A stretch of 64,000 nucleotides of DNA from Xenopus tropicalis (Eukaryota > Chordata > Amphibia > Anura > Pipidae). Shown here piece after piece: positions 51,960 through 63,189 of this stretch. Made by a program: the position numbers and the translations under genes. The stretch covers positions 77,497,404-77,561,403 of the forward strand of contig NC_030678.2 in assembly GCF_000004195.4 (NCBI RefSeq). Reading direction: 5' to 3'. The stretch's first letter is position 1. Every line of letters begins with the position of its first letter. The notes beneath the pieces were generated by a model. That model was not told the origin of the DNA, did no database searches, and saw nothing but the letters and a program-made list of their open reading frames with translations.

Positions 51960-53950
51960 CATATCTTTTCTGTACCCTCCCTATTCCAATCAACGTAGTA
52001 GATCTAGAGAAGCTACAAAAAGAGATGCTTGTGTTTTTCTGGGACAATAAACCCCATAGAGCAAATAAAAAAGTAATCATGAGATCAGTATCACAAGGGG
52101 GGCTAAATTTTCCCACCTTACTTAACTATTGGAAGGCAGCCCAATTAGCCCAGATGGTTAAAATGCACTGTATGCCTACAGCTGTCAGATAGGTGGCACT
52201 AGAAACGCAACTATTGTAAATCAATGCATGGACATTGGCAGCCTGACCCCAGTAGGTGGACTTTTAACATGGGACGATTTAAAGCAAAGATCAGAAATCC
52301 CCAACAGGGAATTCTTCCGATACACACAGATCAAACATTTCATCCAATCGAAACTGGGAAAGAAAAATAAACAAAATACAATCTTCGAACATCTGATCCG
52401 CCACCCATACAATAAACAAAAAATAACATGGCTTTACAGCAAACTAAACTCCCTCAAAATACCAGACAAAACTAAACACATGGAATGCTGGGAACAAAGG
52501 CTGCATATAACTGCAGATGATGACCAATGGCATTCAATCCTAGAAAACATCAGAAAGGCATCTATTAACACCATAATCAAAGAAAACGCCTACAAAGTAC
52601 TCTATGACTGGTACCTTACACCACTGAAACTAAACAAAAATCTACAACTCAAACCCTACCTGCTACAGAGGATGCTGAGAAGTAGGAGATGAACTACACA
52701 CCTTGTGGACATGCCCCCAATTATCGGTACTTTGGAAAGACATCTTCAGACTCATAAGACAACTACTGCAGAAAGAAATCCAGCCAGATCCCCAGCTTGC
52801 CCTACTTTTCCGTAACCCGGAAAGCTTAAGCAAAACTGAATTCAAACTATGTACCCAAATTTGCTTGGCAACCAGATGTGGAATAGCTAAAAAATGGAAG
52901 GCGGTTCTGGGATAAACTAATGGTAAAACACAAAACTTGGATCAGCTCAGACCCCTCTCCCTTTGTCCCAATTGTAAATAACCTTGATTTCCCCCCAGGT
53001 ACAGATTCTCGGGAATTCCAATGGTGGACAGCGAATCAATATATAGACATTGGCAGCCTAACCCCACTAGGTGGACTTCTGACATGGGACGATTTAAAGC
53101 AAAAATCAGTAATTCCCAACAGGGAATTCTTCCGATACACACAGATTAATTAAACATTTCATCCAATTAAAACTGGGGTAGACGAACAGACAAAATACAA
53201 TCTTTGAACATCTAAGCCGCCACCCACATAATAAACAACAAATAACATGGCTCTACACCAAACTAAACAACTACAAAATACCAGACAAAACTAAATATAT
53301 GGAACGCTGGGAACAAAGGCTACATATGACTGCAGAGGATGACCAATGGCAAACAATCCTAGAAAAAAATCAGAAAGGCATCTATCAACACCATACCGTA
53401 ATCAAAGAAAATGCCTATAAACTACTCTACGACTGGTACCTCACACCTCTGAAACTAAACAAAATTTACAAATCAGACCCCACTTGCTACAGGGGATGCG
53501 GAGAAGTAGGCGATGAACTACACACCTGGTGGACATGTCCCCAAATCTCAACACTTTGGAAAGATATCTTTAGACTCATAAGCCAATTACTACAGAACAA
53601 AATCCAACCAGACCCCCAGCTCGCCCTACTACTTCGCAAACCGGAAAATTTAACCAAGAATGAAATTAAATTATGCTCTTAAATTTGCCTAACAACCAGA
53701 TGCGGAATAGCTAAAAAATGGAAAGCTGCACCACCACAACTCCCTGAAATAATAACCAAAATCTGGTGGATATCCACGATGGAAAAAACTGACTGCACTG
53801 ATCCACCACAAAATAGAAACATACAAAAAGATATGGTCCCCATGGACCACATTCAAGAACCCAACTAGACTTAAAAATGGACAACCCCAGAAAATAAACC
53901 CAGGCATCAGAGGCAGAACAAAAGGAAAAACACATTTTAATAATGACTAG
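51960..53950 (+). pseudogene. L1-a ORF2, C-terminal part with internal duplication
   Basis: The frame 51947-52192 (VVDLEKLQKEMLVFFWDNKP) leads to 52228-52692 (SLTPVGGLLTWDDLKQRSEI, YDWYLTPLKLN). The same text then appears a second time from 53046 (SLTPLGGLLTWDDLKQKSVI; frame 53299-53682, LLYDWYLTPLKLNKI, WWTCPQISTLWKDIFRLISQ). The offset is 815 bp, and the copies differ at many positions. The tail has the L1 C-terminal motif CGEVGDELHTWWTCP. Confidence 0.75.
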
Positions 53951-54081
53951 GCCAGAGTCCAACCCCCCCCCACCCCCTACCTGATCCCATATTCACTCTT
54001 TCTTTACTTTCTCCTTTACATGTTTTATATGTAATTTACTTTGTTATAAAACAAACAATAAAAACAGTTTAAAAAAAAAAA
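53951..54081 (+). other. L1-a 3' end and A tail
   Basis: A short 3' UTR with AATAAA (at about 54056-54061) is followed by an A run and the second copy of the 17-bp TSD. Confidence 0.7.
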
Positions 54082-55227
54082 AAAAACTACTTAAACCCCA
54101 TATACAAAGCCAAATGCATTTTATGCTTACCCAGCACTTAATCATAGATTGATTTCTTTTCTAATCTCTCACCATCTCAGCAGAACTATGGCAATGGCAA
54201 CAGTGAATTACTGCCCATCAAGTTAGCTCTCCAGGAGTGGTGGCACTTTCTGGAGGAGGACCTCATTCCATTACCTTTCTCACTACTCTGGAATACAGTC
54301 AGGCTTAATGGACACTCTTCTATACTAGATTAAATGTTAACATATGTTAACATATAATCCAGGCCCCAAAAAATGAAAAGTTTCATATCGAAGTTTCACT
54401 CATGAGGATCCTTCCATAATATGTAACTCTCCCCCTTCCATAATATGTAACTTTTTCCTCAAATTCCTTCTCAAATGTAAATACCTTAATCTTCTGCTGC
54501 TAACTTACATCTCTCCATTCTATTACAGAATTAAGATGCCCATACACGTACGGATAAAATCGTACAAACCTAGTTTCAATTAGCTCAGTACTTGCACCTC
54601 CTGACACTCCTATTGGCATGGCTTATGTTCCTCCTGAGCTTTGGCATTCTATATTACAGCAGACCCAAACAAGCCGGTCATCCTGGGGTAGAAAAGACTT
54701 TGGAGGTATTAAATCGTCTAGTTTGGTGGCCTTCTATGAGAGAAGATGTCAAAGACTTGTTGCTTCCTGCTCTGTCTGTGGGTTAATTCAGCCTCTTCCT
54801 GTTCCCTCTCATCAGGATTTTATTCACCATGGATTTTATTGTTGAATTACCACCTTCCAAGGGCAACACAGTTATATGGGTGGTAATTGACTGCTTCAGC
54901 AAGATGGCACATTTCATGCCTCTACGTAAACTTCCATTTGCTGTGGATATGTCTCAGCTTTTTATTCATCACATTTTTCACCTCCATGGATTTCCAGCAG
55001 AGATTGTGTTCCCTATTCATCTTCAAATTCTGGCATTCCTTGTGAGCGTGCAATCACCAAACCAACAACCATCCAAATATCAGATAAAACTTCTCATTTA
55101 TTTGAACTTAGTTAAAACTTGCTTGATGCATTTTATGTCACTAGTCAAGTCTGGTGAAGAGCCCCTTGGCTCAAAAGAACTATGCCAATTGGGGACAAAG
55201 TTTGGTTATCCACCAGGAACATCCATC

Positions 55228-55870
55228 TTAAAGGAGAAGGAAAGGCTAATAAAGAGATAATCTCAAGCTGCAGGCATACCTTCAGTTGTCTCAAAAGTGC
55301 CCTTAAGTCTCCCCATATTTCACCTGTTCAGATGATCAGAAGCCAAACAGGAAGAAAAAAAGCTGAGCTCTGTAAGGAAAGTTCCCATAATGCCTCACTC
55401 CTGCACTGAGACCGAGACCAAGTGTACATGCTCAGTTTGTTAGACTATGGGGCACATTCATGAAAACGCGAGTTCGAATCCTGAATGGGATAAATTCGGA
55501 TTGGATATGAAAATTTCTGAAGATTGAAAATATCACGAATATGTTTACGAAATACGTGCATATGTATTGGTGATCCTAAATACACTTATAACGAAAAAAA
55601 CGCGTTCGGACGCATTCGGAGCGTTCGTGGATTAGTAAATGTGCCCCTAAGATTCAGCTTCCTGCTGCTTGGCTCAGATCCACATTCCTAAGGGGGGGAG
55701 CAGAAGAGGGGAGAATGCAGAGAGCTGCATGTCTCTGGCACATGAATTACAGACACAAGAAATCTTTTGACAGAGAAGTCAGTGCAGCATTTCTGTGATT
55801 GCTTATGGCTGTATTTACATAGACCTTTCTGATAAAGCTTACTTACTTTTTACCTTTCTTTCTCCTTTAA
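55228..55870. mobile_element. T2-like MITE nested in the second gypsy element
   Basis: The ends TTAAAGGAGAAGGAAAGG (55228) and CCTTTCTTTCTCCTTTAA (to 55870) are inverted repeats with TTAA on both sides, and the gypsy text continues across it. The interior carries another MITE at 55449-55647. Non-coding. Confidence 0.85.
55449..55647. mobile_element. Harbinger-like MITE nested in the T2-like MITE
   Basis: The ends GGGGCACATTCATGAA and TTAGTAAATGTGCCCC are imperfect inverted repeats; the flanks TAT and TAA are compatible with a diverged 3-bp duplication. It resembles the MITE at 25394-25955 (gcgttcgtggattagtaaat at its right end). Confidence 0.7.
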
Positions 55871-56256
55871 AATCCCCTCTCCAAAGTTGGGTTCTAAGTT
55901 TATTGTCCCTTTTCCGCTCCTAGATTATAAATCCAGTGGCCCACTGACTCCAGCTTCCTCCTGGGTTGTAAATTCTTAATGTGACCCATGTATCCATTAT
56001 CAAGCCTGTAATATCTAACCATTCTGAACATTCTTTTCCTACTCCTGTTATTGTCGATGGCCAGCAAGAATATGAGGTTAAAAAAATACTTGACTCAAGG
56101 TACTTCAGGGGCTTGTTACAGTACCTCATCCAATGGAAAGGCTTTGGCCCTGAGTCCTAGGTTAAGCATTCAGATGTTCATGCTCCACGATTGATGCGGG
56201 TTTCCACAGAAACCTCATTTTGGTGGTCCAGTGGTGGCACCCGAGGGAGGAGGTAC

Positions 56257-57010
56257 TGTCAGGAGCGCTTCGTTTAGGAGTGCTCCTAAACTCCACTAAG
56301 AAAAATAAGGATGGAGGCACCCGTGGCCACAGTATCATTGCTCCGGTGCACTGTGTACTGATGCCTGTAAGGTGTGTGACGTCATCGTTCTTGGCATAAA
56401 AATTTTAAGTGAGTACACGCCAGAGACCCGAGCATGGGACTTTCTTAGAAAGCACCTAGGTGCGTCGTAAATTGTTTCTTCTGATTGGTTTACCAGTATT
56501 TGACCTTCCTGCCTGTTTCTGACCATACTGCTTGCCACCTGAACTGACCCGTTCCTGGAATATGGATGATTAACCCTTTTGGTACTGGGTTTCTGGACTG
56601 TTTTGCTGCTTATACTTTAGCTTACTCCTTGGTCCCAACTCCAAACCTTGGTCCTCCTTCGCCCCAACCATATATATCTGCGTTGCCGCGCTGACTGCGC
56701 ACACACAAAATCACGGCTACGCATGACACGGCATCACACCTCACTGTGGAACAGAGCACACCAGCACACCGCATTACTTAACAGTTGCCCCGGCCCCCGG
56801 ACCTCCTCCTGGAACTCCTTCTGCACCAGCACCACCACCCAGCTGCTACTCCATCCTGTCTGCCTGGCAAACTTGCTGCCTCTATGCCTTACTCCCTGGA
56901 TGCACTCATCGCCTGGCCCTAGTCTGTCCACGTGCTGCACAACTTTCTTCAGGCTCCAGGCCTCCACAATCCATGACCACATTCTTCAAGTAGTAAGTCA
57001 GGGAGGGTCA
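56257..57010 (+). repeat. Candidate 3' LTR of the second gypsy element
   Basis: It begins TGTCAGGAGCGCTTCG right after the chromodomain text and a short purine-rich tract (gagggaggaggtac). No second LTR copy lies in the window, so the right end, set where cagggagggtcaca occurs, is a guess. Confidence 0.4.
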
Positions 57011-57274
57011 CAGTCAGTGACTGTGACTCCTCTCTCCTCTCTCCTCACCCCCTGCCCCTGGTCTGGCCCCACACACTCTGACCTGATTTATTAGCCATAA
57101 ATAATTTCATAACCTACGTTTTATGCCTTTTGTTTGCCTTATATATTGTTCTTTCTTAGAATCTTGGTTGAGCATGGTGATTGGGGAATTGGGACCCAAT
57201 TCAATATAACTATCCTTTTTTTCTAGTGCCTTTTTTTTATTATTCATATATCCATTGTGCATTATTTTTACTGT

Positions 57275-57437
57275 GGTTAACTGAGTGTTCCCTGGCTATT
57301 TCTACAGTTATTTTACTGGCAAGTCTGGGGTTAATCGAGTGCTTCCTGGCTATTTCTGCAGTTATTTTACTAGCAATTCTGGGGTTAACTGAGTGCTCCC
57401 TGGCTATTTCTGCAGTGCTTCACCTTCAGGTTAACTT
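57275..57437. repeat. 54-bp tandem repeat (three copies)
   Basis: The mark ggttaa followed by ygagtg recurs at 57275, 57329 and 57383 (54-bp period), each followed by ccctggctatttctgcagtt and similar text. Diverged single copies recur at about 57760-57820, 59280-59340 and 60215-60245, suggesting an older, longer array broken by later insertions. Confidence 0.7.
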
Positions 57438-57760
57438 TTAATGTTATAGAATGGCCTATTCTTAGCAACTTTTTAATTGGTCTTCATTTTTTATTTTTCA
57501 GCTATTAAATTGTGGTCACTGACCCTGACAGTCCATAAATGATTGTATTTAGGCCCTTTCATATCCCAGTCTCTCATTCAAACCACTGCCTGGTTGCTAG
57601 GTTAAACTGGACCCTACCAACCAAATGCTGCTGAAATTCCAAACTGTAGAGCTGCTGAATGAAAACCCAAATAATTTAGAAAAACACAAAATGAAGACAA
57701 ATTGCAAATTATCTCATAATAATATCTACATTATACTAAGTTTATTTAAAGGTGAAGTGC
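57417..57760. mobile_element. T2-like MITE fragment
   Basis: The text cttcaccttcaggttaactt, then atagaatggcctattcttag and ttaattggtcttcat parallels the left part of the complete copy at 58797-59205, and cacaaaatgaagacaaattg parallels its right part. The TTAA ends are decayed. Confidence 0.55.
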
Positions 57761-58349
57761 TCATTGGATATTTTTGCAGTGATCTTACTAACAAGTCTCG
57801 GTTAATGGAGTGCTAAATGGCATTTTTTTATGATATTTATGGTCATAGTATTTGGGTGGGTAGTAAAAAATTTGTTGCTGCGTTACGTGTGGCAGTTAGT
57901 GGCGCAACTCATTCTTTTAACTGTTTAATGTTAACTACTTTCATATTGTGTGTGTGTGTATGTGTGTCTGTAATGGTACGGTGATGCTATTGAGGGGACA
58001 AGCTGTTTGTGCAAAATGTGGAGGGCTCACTAAGAGAGGAAAAAAAGGGCAGTGAAAAGAGAAAGTGAAAGTGAGCAATATTTTGCATTTGCACATTTTA
58101 TTTATGTTTAATGTGTATGATTCAGGGCCTGTGTCCTATGTTTACATAAAAATGCCCTGTTTCCACTGCAACAGTGGAATAACTGTTTTTATAATCTGAC
58201 AGCATTGTTTCTGCTCTCAGTGGATAATATATTTGGTTGTCTAGTTCTAGTACTCACTAAATTAATATGCCGACTGTCATGAAAATCAGGGAAAAAAAGC
58301 ATAATATCTGAATGAAGAAACCACAGGAGAGTGGGTTTTGGTGCCTGAA

Positions 58350-58777
58350 GGCTTATCGGTACAGTAACACCAAAAAATGAAAGAGCTTCAAAGTAATAAA
58401 AATATAATGCACTGTTGCCCTGCACTGGTAAAACTGGTGTGTTTGCTACAGTAACACTACTATAATTTATATAATAAGCTGCTGTGTAGCCATGGGGGCA
58501 GCCATTCAAGCTGGAAAAAAGGAGAAAAGGCACAGGTTACATAGCAGATAACAGATAAGTTCTGTAGAATACAATAGTGTTTTATCTGTTATCTGCTATG
58601 TGCCTGTGCCTTTTCTCCTTTGAATGGCTGCCTCCATGGCTATATAGCAGCTTATTTATATAAATTATAGTAGACTTTCTGAAGTAAACACACAACTTTT
58701 ACCAGTGCAGGGCAGCAGCACATTATATTTTAGTTACTTTTATACACTTTCATTTTTTGGTGTTACTGTTCCTTTAA
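58350..58777. mobile_element. T2-like hairpin MITE
   Basis: Left arm (acagtaacaccaaaaaatga ... aggagaaaaggcacaggtta) and right arm (tgcctgtgccttttctcctt ... tcattttttggtgttactgt) are mirror copies about 190 bp long, meeting at a 20-bp centre with gataacagataag / ttatctgttatc. The right end has CCTTTAA; the left TTAA has decayed. Confidence 0.75.
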
Positions 58778-58796
58778 GCATTCTTATATTGGCCCC

Positions 58797-59205
58797 TTAA
58801 AGGGATGGTTCACCTTTGAGTTAACTTTTAGTATGTTGTAGAATGGACAATTTTAAGCAAATTTTCAATTGGTTTTCATAATTCAAAAACTGTACAAAAT
58901 AATTTGCCATGTTCTTAAGACTCTTTCCAGCAGCCAAAAAACTATTGCTCTGTGAGGCTACAATTTTATTGTAATTACTTTTTATTACTTACCTTTCTAT
59001 TCAGAACCTCTCATTCATATTTCAGTCTCTCATTGCAGCTCTACCTTAGCAAGTCCCTGGTTCCAAAGCGGAGAGTTGCTGAACAAATAGTAAAACAATT
59101 AAACAGCTACAAATAATAAAAAATGAAGACCAATTGCAAATTGTCTCAGAATATCACTCTCTACATCATACAAAAATGTAACTAAAAGGCCAACAACCCC
59201 TTTAA
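58797..59205. mobile_element. T2-like MITE with TTAA target
   Basis: The ends TTAAAGGGATGGTTCACC (58797) and aggccaacaaCCCCTTTAA (to 59205) are imperfect inverted repeats with TTAA on each side. This is the abundant TTAAAGG-type frog MITE. Non-coding. Confidence 0.8.
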
Positions 59206-59370
59206 GGTTTATCAGTCATTTTTATACTGATGTTACGGTGCTTAGTGTCTGGTTTTAAAACTGTTATTGCCATATGTTGTATTAATTCAATGCTCATCTA
59301 TTCTACAGTGATCTTACTGACATTTCAAGGATTATGCAGCAAATTATGTTTTACAATTTTGCTGGCAGAT

Positions 59371-59785
59371 TTAGGCTGATGCCACACGTGGCATTTTTAC
59401 GCTGCGTATTTTCTCAGCCTAAAAACGCCGCACAAGCCACACAGCCCCTGACTATGGCGTTTTTCAGCCTAGTACTGGTGACGTAGCAAATCCCGTTTCC
59501 ATGGTGCTAATAGTGCGAAATAGTAAAAAACGCTGCGTATTTCCGCTAAGCCTGGCAGCTGCCTTTGTGTATACATAGGAATAGCTTGCTGTGCAAATAC
59601 TGGCGTATTTCGGCAAACGATTGAAAAATCCGTGGTAAGGCGTTTTCTAGTGTAATTACGCATTGTGTGGTTTGCTTCGAGTCTTTTCAAGTTATTTCTA
59701 TGGATGATGATATTGTGCGTTTTTCAGCCACCGAGAGAATTAGAAAATACGCAGCGTAAAAACTCCACGTGTGGCATCAGCCTAA
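59371..59785. mobile_element. Inverted-repeat MITE (ttaggctgatgccacacgtg)
   Basis: The left arm TTAGGCTGATGCCACACGTG, continued by a gcatttttacgctgcgtatt block, is mirrored at the right end (CACGTGTGGCATCAGCCTAA). Inner gcgtattt/cagcc motifs recur in both directions. Non-coding. Confidence 0.8.
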
Positions 59786-60700
59786 GGGAGGGCCTCATGT
59801 TTCTCTGCTTGCCTTGTCATCTGCTTTGTTGCTGACTGTGGTGGGATTCATTGTGTGAGATTCTTTTTTTTTTTTCTGGTAATTTATGTTGCTATTTCAT
59901 TATTTGTTCCTGAACTACAAATTCTAGCTCCCAAGGTTTACATTTACATTATCATATGTAATAAAAAGCACCCATAGCAACCAATCAGCAGGAAGCATTT
60001 ACTGGTCACTTGTTTAAAAGCAAACATCTGTGCCTTTTATTACATATGTAGGTATAGAGCACACAGGTCTTTTTCTCCTAACATAGAAACATCAGGCATA
60101 GGCATGCCTGTCAGAGCACACACATTCAGGAAGTGGAAGGCAGCAGATTATGAGACTGTATTACTTATTATCCATTTCTAATGAGATTTTACTGCAGGTT
60201 TATGCAATAATTATTCTACTTTCTACAGTGATATTACAGCAATACAATAAGTCCTAATAGGTTTTGAATTATGTAAAATCTTTGTTTCAAAACTACACTG
60301 CTTAATATAATTTGTTTGGGGTATATGTGAACATTTTGTATTCTGATGACAGTACCAATTGCAAATAATATTGTAGACCATGATAAAATTCACCATAATG
60401 TAAATCTGAATCATGAGAGGGAAATCAGGTCCCCTTAGTACATAATTTAATTTTTTTTAAAGTACAGGGAATGGGACTACTCTTTGGAAATCTAGGGATC
60501 AGGACCACATGTAGAATATATTGCCCTAAAATTCCCAATAAAACACTTAAAAATAAAAAAGACCCATTTGAATGGATTTTTTTTCTAATAAGTCAAAAAT
60601 GTATTCTCTTATTTGGTACATACACAAGAGAGCTTGTCAGAACTTCTGCATAACTGATTTCTGCACAGTAGATCCCATTCCTTTGCAGGCTCTACACTGC
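59786..60700. other. Non-coding AT-rich sequence
   Basis: No gene is recognised. A catagcaaccaatcagcagg patch at about 59970 resembles the centre of the hairpin MITEs and may be a relic of one. Confidence 0.35.
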
Positions 60701-60710
60701 ATTACATAGG

Positions 60711-62360
60711 TTGATGGCAACAAACACTCGGTTAAATCTAAATATCTCGTGTTTCAGGGTCCACAACAATGCCTCACCAAAGCGAGCTACAGATATTGGC
60801 AGAACATACCTCAGTGGCAATATGAAAAGAAAAATAAGCAATGCACAAAAAGCTTCTAATGAAAAGCAAAAAGGTGCTCTAAATAAGTATTTGAGAAAAC
60901 CTAATTCAGAGTTATGTGAAGAGGCAGAGTGCAGTCCTTCTAAAGGGAAGTGTTGAAAGAGAAAAAAATGTTTTACCAGAACCTGAAGATCCTACAGCAA
61001 GCAGCAGTGAAGCTCATGAAACAGATGATGACAAAGACTTATATCAGGAGGCTGATGTAACTTCCAGTCAGAGCGAAGTCACAGAAGTCAGTGATATCAA
61101 GAATGCAGACCTTACAGAACAAGATCAAAGTTTCAACTTTTTCGTTTTAAAAAATCAAAATAATGTAACAGATCCAGCAACCTGGCCAGAAAAAATTGAC
61201 TCAAGCATGAGAGATTATTTGGTTAAAAGTGGTCCACCGAAAATTCTTTTGGAAAAATTTCCTCATAATGAAAATGGGGCACATTTTTCAAAGATCCACT
61301 GCAAAAGAAAACTATTAAATGACGAAATAATTTTTCGACAGTGGGTCATTTACTCGACATCTACAGACAGAAAATTCTGCTTTTTTGCCGCCTTTTTGAA
61401 AATGATTTGAAAAGTGCATTAAGCACTACTGGATTTAACAAGTGGCCCAATATTCACACTAGACTGGCAGAACATGAAAAATCAAAAGTTCATTTAGTGG
61501 CTACACTAAACTGTTGTGAGCTTCAGAAACTATTGACAAGGTCCAACAGAAACTGATCAATAACGAAAAAAAAGAGATGGCATCAGGTTTTTGAAAGATT
61601 AGTTGTTGTATTTCAGTTTTTATCAGAATGTAATTTGGCCTTTTGTGGTGTTCTGTTGAACAGCTAGGAACTTCACACAATGGCAACTTCCTTGGGATTT
61701 TAGAATTGTTAGAAAAATTTGATCCAGTAATTCAAGATCACCTTAGACGAATTTCCTCCAAAGAAATTTATGATCACTACCTTGGCAAACGTATTCAAAA
61801 TGAACTCATCAGTATCATGGGAAATGCAGTGCAAAAGAACATAGTTCATCGCATAAAAGCATCAAAGTATTTTGCTGTCACACCAGATATCAGCCACCAA
61901 GAGCAAATGTCCATGGCAATTAGATATGTATCCAATGGTGCTTTCCCTAATACACCAGCAGGTGTCTATGAACAGTTTATAAAGTTTTTGGATGTGAAGA
62001 GCAGCACTGGAGAAAACTTGTACAATGTGCTTAAGAAGGAACTCGAAACCTTAGGATTGGACTTAAATAATATACGTGGTAAAGGCTACGACAACGGAGC
62101 AAACATGAGAGGAAAGGAATCAGTTGTTCAGGCTCGACTTTTACAAGAAAATCCAAGAGCTTTTTTTACACCATGTGCTTGACAGAGTTACAATCTAGTC
62201 CTAGGAGATATGGGCAAAACCTGCCCTGATACAATGACTTAATTTGGAACACTTCAGCGTCTTTATGTAATTTTTTCTGCGTCAACAAAGAGATGGGCAG
62301 TTTTTCAAAAACATGTGAATGGTCTCTCTGTAAAGCCTCTCTGTGAAACAAGGTGGGGGT
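60711..62360 (+). pseudogene. hAT-type transposase, ZMYM1-like with TTF zinc finger (broken)
   Basis: Four overlapping or adjoining frames read as one protein. MKRKISNAQKASNEKQKGAL (60822) is a basic start. The frame 60916-61410 has an acidic region and then the TTF-type zinc finger: MRDYLVKSGPPKI, FSKIHCKRKLLNDEIIFRQW and, after a shift, FCRLF-type text. The next frame (to 61556) gives TGFNKWPNIHTRLAEHEKSK. The 61643-62182 frame has NFLGILELLEKFDPVIQDHL, RIKASKYFAVTPDISHQEQM (catalytic fold start) and GYDNGANMRGK. Text to about 62360 has KTCPDT and CETRWG. This is the order of TTF-hAT proteins such as ZMYM1-like genes. Several shifts and stops make it inactive, and no inverted ends were found. 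Confidence 0.75.
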
Positions 62361-62499
62361 GTTGAATTCAAAGTGCAAAGGGTTTTGAGGAGCAGGACAA
62401 AGAGGAAGAAAGAGGTCTCTGGAACCGTGGTGCCAGGACTGGTTGGAATCTTTTGCCACAATCTTTAACTGCTTGGTGCTTCTTATGATGAGTTTCAAC

Positions 62500-62880
62500 C
62501 TTGATGAGCAATCAGCTCCTCAAGTAGTTCAGGGAGATCTCTTGAAATCAGATCTTCCTTTTTTTTTTAGACAATCCCTTATAGGACGCAGTCATATAGC
62601 CTCATTGTTCCCGTCAGTTTTCGTGGCCAGTGTCCGAAATGCAATAGCATATTGGCTAGAACTGCAGTTATCATGTTGAATCTGCATAAGACATAAAGCG
62701 GCTGCAGTTTCCTGACCTGGGGCATCAAAGACAGCCCAGAAAGTCTCCAAGAAGGTGTTAGCATTGTTAATTAGAGTTGAATTCTTCTCCCAAAGAGGAT
62801 TTTTCCATTCCAGAGCTTTGGTCTCCAGCATGGAAATAACATACCCCCACCTTGTGTTCAGATGAGTAATGCGAGGCTTA
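62500..62880 (-). pseudogene. Ty3/gypsy gag relic
   Basis: On the minus strand the text reads LETKALEWKNPLWEKNSTLI, FLETFWAVFDAPGQETAAAL and YAIAFRTLATKTDGNNEAI. It is the capsid core of a gypsy gag like the sushi group and the RTL/PEG10 host genes (family motifs ALxWxNPLWE and QYAIEFRTLA). Stops flank it on both sides, and no pol follows in the window, so it looks like a lone relic rather than a domesticated gene. Confidence 0.6.
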
Positions 62881-63189
62881 GAGTTCAGACTAGATTAGGC
62901 ATTGATTCACAAACCCCCTGCAAGCTTGAGAATCACTGCTTTAGCATGGGGGAGGAGGAATGCGGGGTTCCTTGGAAAACAGCACAGAATGCGATCCTAC
63001 AGCCACAACAGGAGTAATGCTGGGATCTGAAGCAGCAGAAGGGAAAGAAAAGCCTCCAGCAATTGTCCAATACAAGTGTTGCACTTTGCAGGAAACTGGG
63101 GTAGATAGGTATGCAAGAGTTTTGCCATTTTTTTCTCCCTGGCCAAATACACGTTGGGCTGCGTATAATAATTTTTTATTTGTCAGATT

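Larger units (their letters stand above)
25245..54081 (+). mobile_element. L1-a: host L1 retrotransposon of the nested region
   Basis: The element starts with a GGGGGCGGAGC-type L1 5' end and finishes in a poly(A) run at about 54071-54081. The flanking sequence AAAAACTACTTGAACCC (25228-25244) is repeated at 54082-54098 with one change (G to A), a 17-bp TSD. Without its insertions it would be a few kilobases. The surviving parts are 25245-26463 (5' UTR and ORF1), 27370-27999 (endonuclease), 50269-51388 (RT) and 51960-54081 (C-terminus and 3' end). It is broken by stops, an internal deletion, L1-b and two Harbinger-like MITEs. Confidence 0.85.
54170..57090 (+). pseudogene. Second Ty3/gypsy element, broken, 3' half with LTR
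   Basis: Pieces of a pol gene related to the one at 37139 appear in order. RNase H ([20 protein letters not shown]) lies near 54210. The integrase zinc-finger region (QAGHPGVEKTLEVLNRLVWW) is at 54675 and MDFIVELPPSKGNTVIWVVI at 54829. VWLSTRNIHLK is near 55190. After the nested MITE, the chromodomain ([27 protein letters not shown]) lies at about 56070-56150. A candidate 3' LTR begins TGTCAGGAGCGCTTCG at 56257; its end is uncertain. Numerous stops and deletions make it a relic. Its LTR is unlike that of the intact element, so it is another family. Confidence 0.75.
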
